Assembly (NCBI RefSeq): GCF_030272615.1
Contig: NC_081412.1
Coordinates: 18,329,932-18,393,931, forward strand
DNA length: 64,000 nucleotides
From: Cryptomeria japonica
Lineage: Eukaryota; Streptophyta; Pinopsida; Cupressales; Cupressaceae
Direction: 5' to 3'
Part shown: positions 32,969-45,779 of the stretch, one piece after another
Numbering within the stretch: position 1 is the first letter of the stretch
Layout of the letters: every line of letters starts with the position of its first letter
Made by a program: the position numbers and the translations under genes
The notes under the pieces: generated by a model
Databases searched by the model: none
Told to the model about the DNA's origin: nothing
The model's input: only the letters and a program-made list of their open reading frames with translations

Positions 32969-33880
32969 TGTTGGAAATTGACCCTCAATTGATTGGTTTC
33001 AATATGTTGTCATTGATGGTAACATGTTCTGACTTCATATTTTGGTTTACTAGTGTATCGACAAACACTTCACCAGCACCGACACCGGTAGGTATCTTCA
33101 CTAGTTTGGAAGGAATTATTTGGTTACTGGCATTGCACGTCGACGTGGTTCACATTCAGGTTATTAGTATTGGAGGCTGACATCATTTGGGAGATCTAGC
33201 ATCGGCAATTAATTTTTATATTCATGTATTTATGTTATTGAGCCAACATGTATATTCATTTTGTAATTATCTATGTAAGTCGACATAAGGCATGATGGAT
33301 TGTAAAGGGTATATAGGTCAATTGATTAGATCATTTTGTAATATGTTAGGATATGAGATGTAAGGATAGGAGAATGTGATAATGCTTAGTAATGAAAATT
33401 TTATGTAAGGGGTTATTTCGCTAAAGGGTTTAGGGTTTCAGACCAAAATGGATAGAGCTTAACCAGAACTATATTCAGGCATAGAAGATGATATCATTGC
33501 AGCTCAAACATATCTCCAGATTGTATTCTGGATTTGTATGTTGTTAGTGAGGCTCCTTTATTGATTGAGCAGTGTGCTCTAGGTTGTAAGCCTTCCTACA
33601 AGTGCAGGCCCCCATATTTTGTAATATCTCTTTATATGGCTAGTGGATTGATATTATGGGTCATAAATTACACAGTGGTTTTTCCTCTTTGAGGTTTTCC
33701 ATGTATAAATCTTTGTGTTATGGTATTCATTTGTATGATTGTCTTATTGGTTGCTTTACTTATTTCAATTCTATATGTATCGGTATACTAGTTGGTGAAT
33801 GCATGTTTTAAGAAGGTTAAAATTGATCATTATGGTAGAACACTAATTCACCCACCCCCCGCTCTCAGTGTTCTGAATCT
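32969..33880 (+). repeat. Fragment A: lineage 2 LTR
   Basis: It starts TGTTGGAAATTGACCC, with GTCATTGATGG nearby and then CACCGACACCGGTAGG. Near 33595 it has CCTACAAGTGCAGG, near 33655 GGGTCATAAATTACAC, and it ends in CACCCACCCCCCGCTCTCAG. The primer site that should follow is missing. Confidence 0.8.
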
Positions 33881-34312
33881 AGAATCCATGGGTATGATTT
33901 TGGAGAAGCAACTTGAGGTAGCACTTGAAGTTACAAGATGATTTGAATTATGCTTAGGAATTCATTCTTGTCCTACAGAAGAGGATGTCATCTGTTCAAG
34001 CTAGGAGGAAAGAACTTTTACAAAATTAGAATAAAGATGAGAAGGATGCCCTTAATGAAAGATGTCAGAAGTTGAGTCAGAAGAATATGGTCATGAGGAA
34101 TGAAATGAAAGCTTTAACTATGAGAATGTCTAAGGAGATTGAGGACTGGAAGAAAAAGGAAGAAAATCTTGTTGTATCTCTGAAAAACAAATTTGAGGAA
34201 TGTGGTAGGTTGGTTCATGAAAATGATATGTTGAGAACTAATTTAGTGCAATCCCAGAGTAATGAATAAGAGCTTGAAAGACAACTAATAATTCTAAGAG
34301 ATGATCTGACTT
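33881..34312 (+). pseudogene. Fragment A: ORF1 coiled-coil fragment
   Basis: MILEKQLEVALEVTR (near 33896) corresponds to MENLRKQLEGAL in the other copies. Then SQKNMVMRNEMKALTMRMSK (34072 on) and LVHENDMLRTNLVQSQ match the B1/C/D coil. The fragment ends near 34312, where sequence homologous to E1 integrase begins. Confidence 0.8.
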
Positions 34313-34610
34313 CTAGATGAAAGGTGCCTCAAGGCCTTAAATCACCTCTAGATTAATCAGAATCATTTGCGGTTAAGATATAACAAGAAGGTCTTAACCC
34401 ATGAGTTTGATGTCATTGACATTGTGCTCATGGAGAATCAGAGAAACTTGCAGGATCATGAAAATAAAGGCAAGTTCGAGCCTACTTGGCTTGGACCATT
34501 TGTGATCACTTCTAAGTATGGATCAGGTGCCTATTAGGTGGCTACTCTTGAAGTTGAACCCTTGGATGATCTTATGAAAATCATGCACATGAAGATATTT
34601 TTTTTTTAGT
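34313..34610 (+). pseudogene. E3 integrase C-terminus
   Basis: KGKFEPTWLGPFVITSKYGS then GAYQVATLEVEPLDD matches E1's KGKFEPNWLGHYVIVSAYGS region. It ends at a TAG near 34608. The upstream part of pol is missing. This frame fixes E3's orientation as +. Confidence 0.85.
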
Positions 34611-37199
34611 CCTTAGGGGCTCCCAGTTATTCAAAAAAAAAAAAGAATCAAGAAAAAAGGAAAAAATAAAAAATCAAAAAAATACAAATATCACAAAAGT
34701 AAAGAAAAATCAATCTGTCCATCAATGAAAACCACTTTGTGGCGTTATGGGCAAGCACCTTGGTGAAAACCTATTTCCAAGCGTTAAGGTAAATAATCTA
34801 GATCCATCATCTATCTGGATAGATTAAATATCCCCACCCTCCCGCCTAGTGGTTTTACAATTTTCATAGTGTTCGTGACTAAATTCTGGTTTCCAGCATC
34901 ACCTTTCTCCCACCCACCCACCTGGTATCCATAATCCTTAAATCGAATATTATAACATCTTTGCACTTTCCTACCCTACACCCAAGGATAAGAACATCTA
35001 TGCAGGATGCTCGAACCTTATGCATGGAGATGATCAATTAAAGTGTGTGAAACTAATGGACATGACTCAAGCAGTCAGATTCACTATTTCAATACGCTCT
35101 AATGTGACATGAGTCATCACATGACCTTACATACTCCTCCACATTCCACCTACTTTCCTCCAGCCAGTTGTCTCCTTCATTCTTTAATCCACACCAATGC
35201 ATAAGCCATTCACTCTCACTCTTGGAACGTCTAATCTCTTAATGAATCTGCATGATGGTGACAATCCCCAGGCCTATCTTGAAGTTGATTGTCTTCTTCA
35301 TCCTGCAAGAAAATTGATCCAGTGACCCTGCTCCCACTCCATTTATCCTCCTGGCATGAGATTATGAATCTTTGTCCAAGCTATGAATAAGGATCGACCT
35401 AGAAAACTGAGATTCACCCCATCACATTGATATTTATCCCATCCCATCACACTAAGCTTCCATCCCAATATACTAAGCTTTATCCTTATTTATTCACTTG
35501 AGCTTCTTCTTGACTTTTGTGTCATCCAGACACTCATCCACATGAGTTTAAACAAGTCTTTGTAGTCAGCACCATATCCACATTCAAGTGTTCATAGCAC
35601 CTGCTCTATTGCCTAACCCATCCCATCAATTATTCCTGCCCATCGGGATGAATCCTTCCCCTATCCGATAGTTTATCCATCATCCTAAGTCCAACTCTTG
35701 GAAAGATATGTCAATTGGCCTTGTGCATTTTGTTTGCATTATTTTCTCTTTTTTCTTTGATTTGCATCATTTTGTCCTACGACTATACCTACCTACAACT
35801 ACCAGGATCATTATATATCTTGGTTTGTTTTGGATGGGTGTATACTAGGCCATGTCTTTGTGTTATGACATGTTTTATGGTTTCTCTTGCATGAACTTGC
35901 AATCCTATATCTACATCTATATAGTGTTTACATGGTTGTGTGCAAGGGACACCTATTGTTTAAGAGTTAGTCCACGCCTTGGATTTTTCATAACATCGCG
36001 ATTCCTATAATCAATGGTGTAGACTATCCTTGGTGATATCAAAACTAGGTTTGCTCTTTGCATATGCACAACAATAAATCCCTCAACCCCCATTCAATCA
36101 TCTACATTTTTTACTCGGCTTTCTCATTATGCATTTTGGAGACCTCAATTTACTCATCTCCTCCTTTCTTCCACCTAGTCCTATGACATTGTAATATGGT
36201 TGGCACATTCTAAAAATCAATACATTACCATTTAGTATCATCAATAGGTACATTATGCATAGTTATTACATGCATTATTCATGTAGTTTCATAATCATTT
36301 AGTTGAATTATCATTTTATAATCATTTTGTTCATAATCAAAATCATTAAGTGCATTGTCCATTCAATTGCACTATCCATTTAGTTGCATTGTCTGATAAT
36401 TGCATTTGTGTCATGCAAATTGGTACATATAATCTTGACTATCTATCTAAATGTATTTGTAATGCATGTTCATAAACACACATTTTAGGGTCATAATAAA
36501 TAATGGTGTAAGTTTAATTATATCCCATTCAAACATTAACATCTCATGTAGTGTCGCATTCATTAATCACACTATTAAATATAAACAATTGAAAATAATT
36601 ACATTGCATTTTTGGTGCATTAGACAAGATTTCATTCAAACACTAATATCTCACGTGAATGGTAAATCATCAAATAGTCCACCCTAAGTCACATTTTGAT
36701 TTGTTATATTTATTAGTGGCTAAATAAGGGATTTCATTACATTACCTAACATATTTAGTTATCATATAGGTTCATTTCATTAATTACATTGCATGCATAT
36801 AGGACAATCAATTACATCACATATCATAAGCATAAGCATTATTATCACATAAAAAACCAGAAAAATGCATATCATATAGACACATCATCCACATGCATCT
36901 TGCATCCAAAAACATATTAGCAACATCATAAATAACATATGCATACAATAAAATCATCCATCTTGCATCACAAAAGAGAGATAATATCCATCACATGCAT
37001 CATCATAACATCAAATCATAATCATAATATCATCATCCATCACATCATAAAATAATAATCAAAGTCCATTAGAGTCCATAATAAAGTCCATACATGCAAA
37101 TGTGCCGCCAAAAATCACATCTCATATATATCAAAAATGAATGAATGTGTTAATCATGGTGAAATGATATCTCATCCCTGAAGGATCAAAATAATCAAA
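34611..37199 (+). other. E3 non-coding tail after pol
   Basis: No gene seen. 34600-35000 contains A-rich and C-rich runs. 36200-37160 is low complexity, with repeated CATAATCAT/ATCATTTA/CATCATA words, the counterpart of the hypervariable regions of E1 and E2. Confidence 0.6.
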
Positions 37200-39405
37200 A
37201 TGTCACATACATCTTATGAGGGCTAACCCACACTCTTTGTCTCCTTGTCCCCACCTCCTCTACCTGCTCCCCTGGTTGATCTTGCCTTGCGTTCCCAAGG
37301 TCGCCTCATCGCCACTGACAATCTTGACTTCTCGCTATGTGTCTAGTGTGATCAAACACTCTCAGTGTATGATGTGGCTCTCTAATCGGTCAACACTACT
37401 CCATGATATAATCCCATGTAGTAGGCAGCCTCTCTATCTAGACTCTTTGCCCTTTGATTCTAGCTAGCCAAATCTGCATAAAATTGTGCAAACCCCATTG
37501 GCTCGAGTAGTTGTCGAGTCACATCTCACTCCCCCTATAGTCTAACTATGTCTGCCTCTTCTCTACTTGCTTAGGAATGGAGTGTGTCCATCTCTCTGTC
37601 CATCCTCTCCAATTCTGCCTTCATCTGGTCAATGGTTCCCCCACTCCTGGCCTCCTCTAAGAGTTGGTCTATCTCATCTATCTCCTCTCTCAGAGTTTCC
37701 ACCTCTACTCGAGCTGCCTATAGACTCTTTGTTAGGTCATCCACCTCCCTAGTCAATCACCCTACCTCTGACTGTAGGCTCACTGCCCTGGCCCTCTCCA
37801 TAGTTAACTACTCCTCCAGACTCCCTATCCTCCCCCATCCAGCATCCTTGTCTTGTATCTCAGCCTACAATCTAATCTCCTTCTCCCTAGCTCCATCCCT
37901 CTCCCAGAGAACCCTATCATACTTCGCCTGGGAGACCCATCCTGGCTATCCTTGTCCACCCATGGCCTGCCCACTTTCCTCATCCTCAACTTGTATATCT
38001 AGGATGTCCATAGGCTCTACATCCCCACCCTCTCCCTCTCTAGGAACCTGTCCAATCTACATTATTGCTGCATGTACCTATAATGGTACCTCATCATGAG
38101 GAACCTGTTGTCCTCCCCCCCTCTCTGACGAGGTTGTCCTCTCCCTCCCCCTCCTCCTCCTCTCCTCTAATCCCCTCCTGTTGACACCCTGTTTGGTGAA
38201 TCATCCTCATCTCCCCCTATAACCTCATCAACCAATGGTCACAACTCATCTGCCTCCCAATCTCTAGGAATACTCAGTCGAACTGGCCTATGAGAATCCC
38301 ACCAGTAATCATACATAATTGTTCAACTAGGATCCTCATCTGCCTGGTATCACTCATCCCAGGTGATGGTCTTTGTTGTCTCCTAGCTGATCCAAGGATC
38401 TAGTGGCCCAACTGTCTGTCCCCATGTCCCAGCCTCCCGTGTAATGCATGGGTATATCCTCTCATATCCCACGAGATCCTGCACATGCTTAAATTGTTGT
38501 AAAACCTAGTGTGGCACTTAGTGCTCGGTGACATAGACTAATTTGCCAAAAAGATAGCACTCTATCTACACCCATGTTAGCTGCCAGTCCTCCCTCCACC
38601 TCTCACAATCCATAAAAGGGCCCCAACAGAAGAATATCATCTCATCAAAAGTGCACCTCCAAAACCACAAGGCTCCCAAATAGTGATAATGCAACAACCT
38701 CTTGTATTTGTCAACATATGGGAACCGCCACCGCCTATCATGTTGACCTACTAGCCATGCTACTGTAATGTGCTCCCATGCCCAGATGTGAAGCAACGTC
38801 ACTCCAGTATTGAGATTCTGATAATCCTGGTATAAACATAAATGCATGTCATGGTACAATTGTCCCAACATCACTACACCCCAATAGTAAGTCACACAAT
38901 CCTCGACCATAGAATAAATGCATCTAGCCCATCCAATAGAAAACTCATGTTTGCTCAAGTTTGGCATCATCCGTCCACTAATCAATCTACAAATAAATAG
39001 TACAAGTCATGGAATGTGTCAAATCTACATAGCTCAGCCTAGGTGCATCCTAGTCCCCTCCATGTGTAAGGTTGCATACTCACACACCTATTGCAGATAG
39101 TACCCTCCACCATCTAATATGTACTTGGGGATGACATCTCGAATGGGGATCTTAAAGATCCTCCAGATGTCTAGCAATGTGATGGTGGCCTCTCCAATGG
39201 GAATTTGGAAAGTACAGGTTTCATTGTCCCACTGCTCTACCAATGCAGTCATCATGGCAGTGTGTGCTATGATCCTGGGACATCCCTCAATGAAACCTAA
39301 GCCCACCATGCTCATGATCTCCCTCTTGTCAAATTAGAGTCATCTATACAGCCTCATAGTTGGAGCCCAATGCTCTTATGACGTAAGTAGTCCCTCCTCC
39401 ACCTG
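37200..39405 (-). pseudogene. PMD gene of E3 (degenerate)
   Basis: Reading leftward: SMVGLGFIEGCPRIIAHTAM and ALVEQWDNETCTFQIPIGEA, TITLLDIWRIFKIPIRDVIP (39315-39130), then RLISGRMMPNLSKHEFSIGW, VMLGQLYHDMHLCLYQDYQN, GVTLLHIWAWEHITVAWLVG (about 38985-38740) and ALWFWRCTFDEMIFFCWGPF. The linker has acidic (GGDEDDSPN) and Arg/Gly-rich (RRGGGGGRGQPRQRGG) parts, then coil-like sequence to about 37210. There are many stops. Its promoter lies beyond the C/D insertion, at 53933. Confidence 0.85.
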
Positions 39406-39645
39406 CATTCAACCAATCTACTTCGTTAACCTTCATAATCCATTCCACGCTATCCTACCTTACCCTATCCTAGCCTATTATAACCTATTTCCTATTCTGT
39501 GCCTTCCCTAGGGAACCTACATATCATTTGAACCCATTTTGCTTCTTTATTGATCTTCATTTTCCTCCCCTTTTCTTCGCTGGCAGAGATGTTGATTCAT
39601 CTCCACCAGAGGAAACCGTGACTCATACGTTGAGCCACAAGTGAA
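39406..39645 (+). other. E3 sequence up to the C insertion
   Basis: C/T-rich sequence with TATCCTACCTTACCCTATCC near 39452. No ORF of note. It corresponds to the end of the first intron of the E3 PMD gene. Confidence 0.5.
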
Positions 39646-40430
39646 TGTTGGCAAATGCACACTCCAATGAGATATTGTAGGTGATTGAAGGTATTGTCAT
39701 TGATGGCAACCTTGCAATCATGTGATATCGGTAGGCAGACACCAGCACCGGCACTGACAGACTCTACACCGGCACCGAAAAGGAAGATTACCGGCACCCT
39801 GGCCGACAACAATTTTGTGTTAATGTATTTTGAAATTAATTGTAAAATATTTTGTAAGCCGACATGGCGGATTGTAATATGACTCATATATGTATGAGAT
39901 CATTGTAGATCATTTTAAAAAAAGAGGTAGGCTACAAAATATGAATAGAAGGTAGCAGACCTATTATACGAATTATTGGATAAGGGTTTATGTATGTAGC
40001 AAAGCTTAAACCGGTACTAAATCTAGCATAGCAAATGCTAGTCTGAAACAGTACAAGACATTGGATTAGTATAATCCATTTTTGTAAGTCAGTGTGACTT
40101 CTTTTGTAATTGAGCAGTGAGCTCTAGGCACTTGGCCTTCCTGCATGTGCAGGCCCCTATTGTAGCAGTAATATTCCCTTATTGGGCAGTAAGTGAATAT
40201 TGTGGGTCACAAATCCCACAGAGGTTTTTCCCACACCAGGTTTCCTTGTTAAAACATTGTGTTATGGTGTGTTTTTCATGTTGTGGTTGTTATTCTTATT
40301 TGCTACATTATTTCTGGTTTACCGGTACACAAATTTAATATGCTTTTCATGTTATAAGTTAAGACATTATTATTACTAGTCAGATACTGATTCACAGCCC
40401 CCCCCCTCGATATCTTTGGGAATCCTAACA
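39646..40430 (+). repeat. C 5' LTR
   Basis: TGTTGGCAAATGCACACTCC to GGGAATCCTAACA. It includes GTCATTGATGGCAACC, several CACCGGCA motifs, the inverted repeat CCTGCATGTGCAGG (40140-40153), GTGGGTCACAAATCCCAC near 40202, and a run of nine Cs before TCGATATC. Confidence 0.95.
40140..40153 (+). other. Conserved inverted repeat in the LTR (hairpin candidate)
   Basis: CCTGCATGTGCAGG can form CCTGC-ATGT-GCAGG. The same element is present in B1 (25861-25874) and, with a paired change, in F (52152-52165). Confidence 0.55.
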
Positions 40431-40448
40431 ATTGGTATCAGAGCTTGG
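40431..40448 (+). other. C primer-binding site
   Basis: ATTGGTATCAGAGCTTGG directly follows the LTR; TGGTATCAGAGC is the typical initiator tRNA-Met primer site. Confidence 0.92.
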
Positions 40449-40501
40449 TCCTCTATTTTTAGAAGCCTAACAGCTTAAGGAAGATCTTGACACCGGTAGA
40501 G

Positions 40502-41614
40502 ATGGAAAACTTGTGAAAGCAATCGGAAATAGCTCTTTTAGACTATGATGCAGAAAAGGTGAAGAATATCAAACTTGAGGATGATTTGAAGGCTATTGAG
40601 GATATCATTCCAGCACTTAGAGAGAATTACACTATAACAAGGAATAAAAGAAGAGAACTTTGTGAGAAGATGCAAAAAGAGGAAGATGAAAAGGAAACTC
40701 TTAATGATTTGGTAAACAAGCTAAGACAAGAAATCAGTACAACAAAGAATGAGATGCAAGATATGACTATGAGATTCTGTAAAGAAATTGAAGACAAAAA
40801 GAAGAATGAAGAAGAATTGGTTAGAAGACTAAATGATGCTGGAAATGAAAACACAAAACTCAGTCATGAAAATGATATGTTGAAGATAGATCTGATGCAT
40901 ACACAAAATGACAGAACTAAACTCATGAGATAGAAAGGAATCTTGGAGAATGAATTGACTATTGCAAATCAACATAAGGAGAAATTCAAGAAAATTTTAG
41001 AAGAACTTGTTGACATGCTGAAGAATCAAAAACCTATTAGGTGACACAAATGGCCTTGGCTTTGAAACTGGTGAAAGCTCTGGTACTGCAAACAATCATG
41101 ATCATAGCAAACTAGTAAGACAACCTAATTCTTACAAATTCAATGGGAAATGCTTTAACTATAACAAGTATGGTCATAGAGAAAAACAGTGTAGATCTAG
41201 AAATTATCAGAACACTAATACACCCACCGGTCAATGTTCTAAATGCAACAAAGTTGGTCATAACTTAGAAAATTGCAGAATGAATGTAAGATGTTATGTT
41301 TGTGGAAGATTTGGACACTTATCTAATCAATGCAGAACACATACTAGCATAGGATATGAGAAAGCTATTCAAAAAAAAAAAGTGACTTGTTATGCTTGTA
41401 ACAAAATTGGACATACTGCAAAATTTTGTAGAAGCAAGTCCCCACCGGCAAATAACAAAGGTCCTAGTTTGAAAGGTAAAGAATAAGTTGAAGAGGTAAA
41501 GCAAGAATTCTCAAAATAATGGATCAGAAAGTCAGATTAGGATGTTGAAGGGAATACCCCTCCACCGGTAGAACAGAGTATCACTCCACCAGTAGGAGAC
41601 TCTTCATCTAACTG
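40502..41614 (+). pseudogene. C ORF1: Gag-like coiled coil with zinc knuckles
   Basis: ATG 40502 is followed by a stop at the fifth codon, then an open frame to 40933 (KNIKLEDDLKAIEDIIPALR, LSHENDMLKIDLMHTQNDRT), and a stop. The frame shifts near 41040. Knuckles: CFNYNKYGHREKQC (second Cys lost), CSKCNKVGHNLENC, CYVCGRFGHLSNQC, CYACNKIGHTAKFC. It aligns closely with D ORF1. Confidence 0.88.
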
Positions 41615-41767
41615 AAGGAAAATCCTTTGGGGGTTTAGCAACAAAATGAAAAATATGCTATTATTCCCTTAGTTGATGGTGAGAAGTTGAAATTACTTCT
41701 ATCCCGACAGATGAGTGAAGTTGTAACTTAACCGGTGAGCATTTAATGTGGTAGTTGGAGAAAATAA

Positions 41768-41777
41768 CATTATAAAG
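41768..41777 (+). promoter_or_regulatory. TATA box before C ORF2
   Basis: CATTATAAAG, 150 bp before the ORF2 ATG, followed by TTTTTCATTCACC about 30 bp on. The same site and distance occur in D, and nearly so in B1. Confidence 0.7.
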
Positions 41778-41920
41778 CAAGTGTTTTGGCTCCTTTTTCA
41801 TTCACCGAGCATTCAAATCTTTGAGAGCGCAAAAATTCCCAAGCGAAGGCATTCTTAGTGAAGAAGTGAAGCAGTTCATCAAAGCATTCTTCCTAAAGGT
41901 AGATTGAGGTATTTATAATC

Positions 41921-44806
41921 ATGGCATCTTCATCCACTCTTGAATTTATTGCAAACCCTATTTTTGTTGAAGTAATTAAGTACCCTAGACCCGTATTCAA
42001 ACTGGTTTCTGAAATAGCGAAGAAAGATGATAGCATAGGTGCATTTTCTCAAATTCCTAAGGGAGTAGTATATGCTGAAGACCCTAGGATGTATATACAT
42101 TGTCATATAGAGGAATAAGGTGATGATGAAATCAAAAACATGTATAGCACTATGATTTGTGATGAATCTAGAAATATCAAGCCAGAACATAAGATAGTGG
42201 AAACCCTAGGTTTTACTGAAATCCTTAGTGTCCCGGATTTTCCCAAGGATATTATAAGGATTGTGCTAAGCAGAGTTCATGGTGAATTCTTCTGGTTGGA
42301 TACAATTCATAAAATCACAAAGGAAGTCGTCAAGGCAGTAACAGGGTTACCTTCCACCAGTAGCAGACCTGACAAAACAAAGAGAGTCTCAAATGACACA
42401 GTGATGGATTTAACCAGTGCAACATTCAACAAAAGGTATCTAAGGGTAAATGATGTAAAGGACATAAATGTGAGATTTATCAGTATGTTCTTAGGTTACA
42501 AAGCTACACATGCAAATAGGTTGAACTCAATTTCTAGCCTATGTATCAAAAGTGCATTTGACATGGTCAACAACAATGCAAGAATAGATGTATGTGAATG
42601 GCTCAAAGATGAATTAATAGACAATCTGGGGAAAATTAAAGGAGATAAGAAAGGAACATTCAGATTTAGAAATCTACTTGTTTGTCTGATGTTGTACATA
42701 ACTAAACAAGTACCCGGTATTGGTGCAAGAGATTTTGGTTTTGAAATTCCGGTAGGAAAACAACTGTTGGATCTATTGAGCAATATGGGAGAAAACCAGG
42801 AGAAAAAATTAAATGAACACTTTCAAGCATTAAAGGCTCGAATGAAAACTAGAGTAAGACTGTCACAAGCTATTGTGGACAAGTATAAGAAAGAAATTTG
42901 TTTTGTAATAAAAAAGGATGAAATCTGGATGGAGGCAGTTGTCCCTAGAACTATTTGGGTAACTAAAATAGGCTATGAGACAGATGGCAATATTATTGAA
43001 ACTTATGCAAAATCCCTCCTTGAAGCACCCAAGGAACCTACTGAGAAAGTTTTTGGAAATGCTAAAACAATAGAAAGTGGAATTCAGTCCAAGAAAAGGG
43101 TTAAGAAAGTTGAAGCAACAGTAAGAAAAGGAACCCGACAGGCTAAAGCAATTAAAGAAGATGTTTTGAAGCAAACTGGTATAAGTGAAAGTGAGTTGGA
43201 AACACTTCAACCTGAAACTCATCTTTCACCAGTTGGAACTTCTTCTGAGAGTGATATGCTAGCAGTATTTAAAAGGGTAGAAAGGAAAAGAAAACCCTCA
43301 CCGGTACCCTCACCTACACCCAGGAGAACCAGACAAAAACAACAAGCAGTTAGGCCTCCGGTAAAGAAAATGACTCCAAAGAAAAAGAATGCAAAACAAA
43401 ATATTACTCCATTGGACAAACTTCTTAGTGAAATTATAGAGGATGGTAAGCTGAAGAACATCAGCAAAGTATACAACACATTATCAACAGATGACAAGGA
43501 AAGCATAGAGAACAGTGTAATCTTACACTTAGATATTTATAAGAAATTTTTGATGCAAGTTGTTGATGAAATACCAAATGATCTATATAGGAGATTAGAA
43601 GCTAGAAGGTTAGCAATCGTTGAGCTAGACAAGAAAATCAAAATTGAAAAATTACTTGCAGTACATCCAGTCAACTCAACCGATGAAATAGATAAACTAA
43701 TCAATGAAGCAAATCAGACAGTATTCTCCATTGCTCCACGACATGTAGCACTAATGGCAGGTAGAGTAAATGAATTCTCTAAGGAAACAGCTGATGCATG
43801 GGATATATTCTTTGTGGCAAAAGAAAAATAGGAAGAATTACTCAAACCAAAGACTATTAAAGTATATCAAAAGGACAATGATAAGGGGAAAGGTAAGGTA
43901 GGTGGTCCTCCAAGCCTTAAGATAACTAACAATGTACCCCCACCTCCTTTAGATACTCCACCGGTAGGTAACTGACAGTAAACCGACTACTAAGAGTATG
44001 GAGACTCCATTAGAGGATACAAATCCTGAGTCTGAAGTTTTGTATACTGTAAATATTGATACTCAAGAAGTAAATGTTGTGGTTGATAGAGAAACCACTG
44101 AGGACAAGAGGACTGATGTGATTACTGAGTCACCTGCTGTAGAAGTTGAGATAAGCATAGAAAAACCTACATAGACAAAGCAACCAACAAAGGATACCAC
44201 TAAGAAACTGGTAGATACAACTGACACTACATCTGAGAAACTGGCAGTTGAAAGCTTAGAGAAACCTTCTAAGACACAAATAGAGAAACCAGAACAGGTA
44301 CAGGTTGAGAGACAGGTTCAGACAGAAATAGCGCCACCGGCCAAAACTAAGAAGCCTAAAACTTTGTTTGTAGAAATGCAAACACAGACTGACCTACTAG
44401 AGGTCGAACCAAGAAAAGTGATTACTACAACCGGTAGTATGGATATTGTGAAGGCAGTTGGACAGACATCTTATACTTCTATGGTAGAATTCAGACCTAC
44501 AAATATAATAGAGGTCATATTGGATTAAATAAAGAAGATCATAGATTACCTCATTTCTTTGAGAAAAGAAATATCTAAGGCTCTAGCTCCCGGATTGAAG
44601 ACACCGGAAGAGAAAATTCACATAGTCACCGGTGCAGTGTAGAGAACTCAAAAGGCATTGAAAGACAACAAATCATTTAGTAATGGTTTAAATCTGATTT
44701 TGACAGATATTTTTCAGATTGTAACGCACCGGTTACAAGAATCCAGGCATGACTCCACTGACAGCGAATGGCAACCTTTGTCATTGATGTCAAAGGGGGA
44801 GTAGTG
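41921..44806 (+). pseudogene. C ORF2: unknown protein of lineage 2
   Basis: ATG 41921 (MASSSTLEFIANPIFVEVIK). One stop at 42116, then a 563-codon open stretch in the same frame (42140-43831). Core features shared with D: FPKDIIRIVLSRVHGEFFWL, ITKEVVKAVTGLPSTSSRPD, CEWLKDELIDNLGKIKGDKK, FVIKKDEIWMEAVVPRTIWV; then basic RVERKRKPSPVPSPTPRRTR (nuclear-signal-like) and the helical SVILHLDIYKKFLMQVVDEI. After a TAG at 43829 it continues Thr/Glu/Val-rich. The C-terminal coiled coil of D (AYKAIDDNIPILKR region) is missing: the reading passes from IEVILD straight to LISLRKEISKALAPGLKT. The end may run into the purine tract (LSLMSKGGVV). No known enzyme motif. Confidence 0.82.
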
Positions 44807-44953
44807 TGATGAGAAAAATGGTCAGAAGGATGTAGAGATTATTTGCTCAGGGGGAGCACACATTTTTGGACATAAAGTTTTTGGAAAAAAAATTTGGACT
44901 TTAGTTTTTGGATACATACTTGAATTTTTCTCATGAGTGTTGCCATAAATGCC

Positions 44954-44964
44954 AAAGGGGGAGA
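44954..44964 (+). other. C polypurine tract
   Basis: AAAGGGGGAGA directly before TTGTTGG. A second, AAAGGGGGAG, lies at 44792, also after a GTCATTGATG word. Confidence 0.88.
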
Positions 44965-44965
44965 T

Positions 44966-45766
44966 TGTTGGAAAATGCACACTCCAATGAGATATTGTAG
45001 GTCATTGAAGGTATTGTCATTGATGGCAACCTTGCAATCATGTGATACCAGCAGGCAGACACTGGCATTGGCACCGACAAATTCTACACCTACATACAGA
45101 ACACTGACACCGAAAAGGAAGATTACTGACACCTTGGTCGACAGCAATTTTGTGTTAATGTATTTTGAAATTAATTGTAAAATCTTTTGTAAGCCGACAT
45201 GGTGGATTGTAATATGGCTCATATATGTATGAGATCATTGTAGATCATTTTAAAAAAAGAGGTAGGATGCGAAATATGAATAGAAGGTAGTAGACCTATT
45301 ATGCGAATTGTTGGATAAGGGTTTATGTCTGTAGCAGAACTTAAACCGGTACTGAATCTGGCATAGCAGATGCTAATTTGAAGTAGTACAAGACATTGGA
45401 TTAGTATAATCCATTTTTGTAAGTCAGTGTGACTTCTTTTGTAATTGAGCAGTGAGCTCTAGGCACTTGGCCTTCCTACATGTGCAGGCCCCTGATGTAG
45501 CAGTAATATTCCCTTATTGGCTAGTAAGTGAATATTGTCAGTCACAAATCCCATCAAGGTTTTTCCCACACCAAGTTTCCTCTTTAAAACATTGTGTTAT
45601 GGTGTGTTTTTCATGTTGTGGTTGTTATTCTTATTTGCTACATTATTTCTAGTTTACTAGTACACAGTTTTAATATGTTTTTCATGTTATAAGTTAAGAA
45701 ATTATTATTACCAGTCAGATACTGATTCACCCCCCCCCCCTCTCAGTATCTTTGGGAATCCTAACA
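44966..45766 (+). repeat. C 3' LTR
   Basis: It matches the 5' LTR with scattered changes and a short insertion near 45090-45110. The inverted repeat has one arm changed (CCTACATGTGCAGG). It ends ATCCTAACA. Confidence 0.95.
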
Positions 45767-45779
45767 ATGACATTGAATT

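Larger units (their letters stand above)
39646..45766 (+). mobile_element. C: lineage 2 non-autonomous LTR element
   Basis: Two matching LTRs (39646-40430 and 44966-45766), a primer site, ORF1, an internal TATA box, ORF2 and a purine tract. No RT, integrase, protease or RNase H motif. Flanks are gtgaa on the left and atgac on the right, matching at only three of five positions, so a target duplication is uncertain. It lies inside the PMD intron of E3. Confidence 0.92.

Noticed and set aside
37584-38099. 171-codon Ser/Pro/Leu-rich ORF on the + strand
   Set aside because: Complement of the E3 PMD linker and tail; the - strand has the homologous protein.
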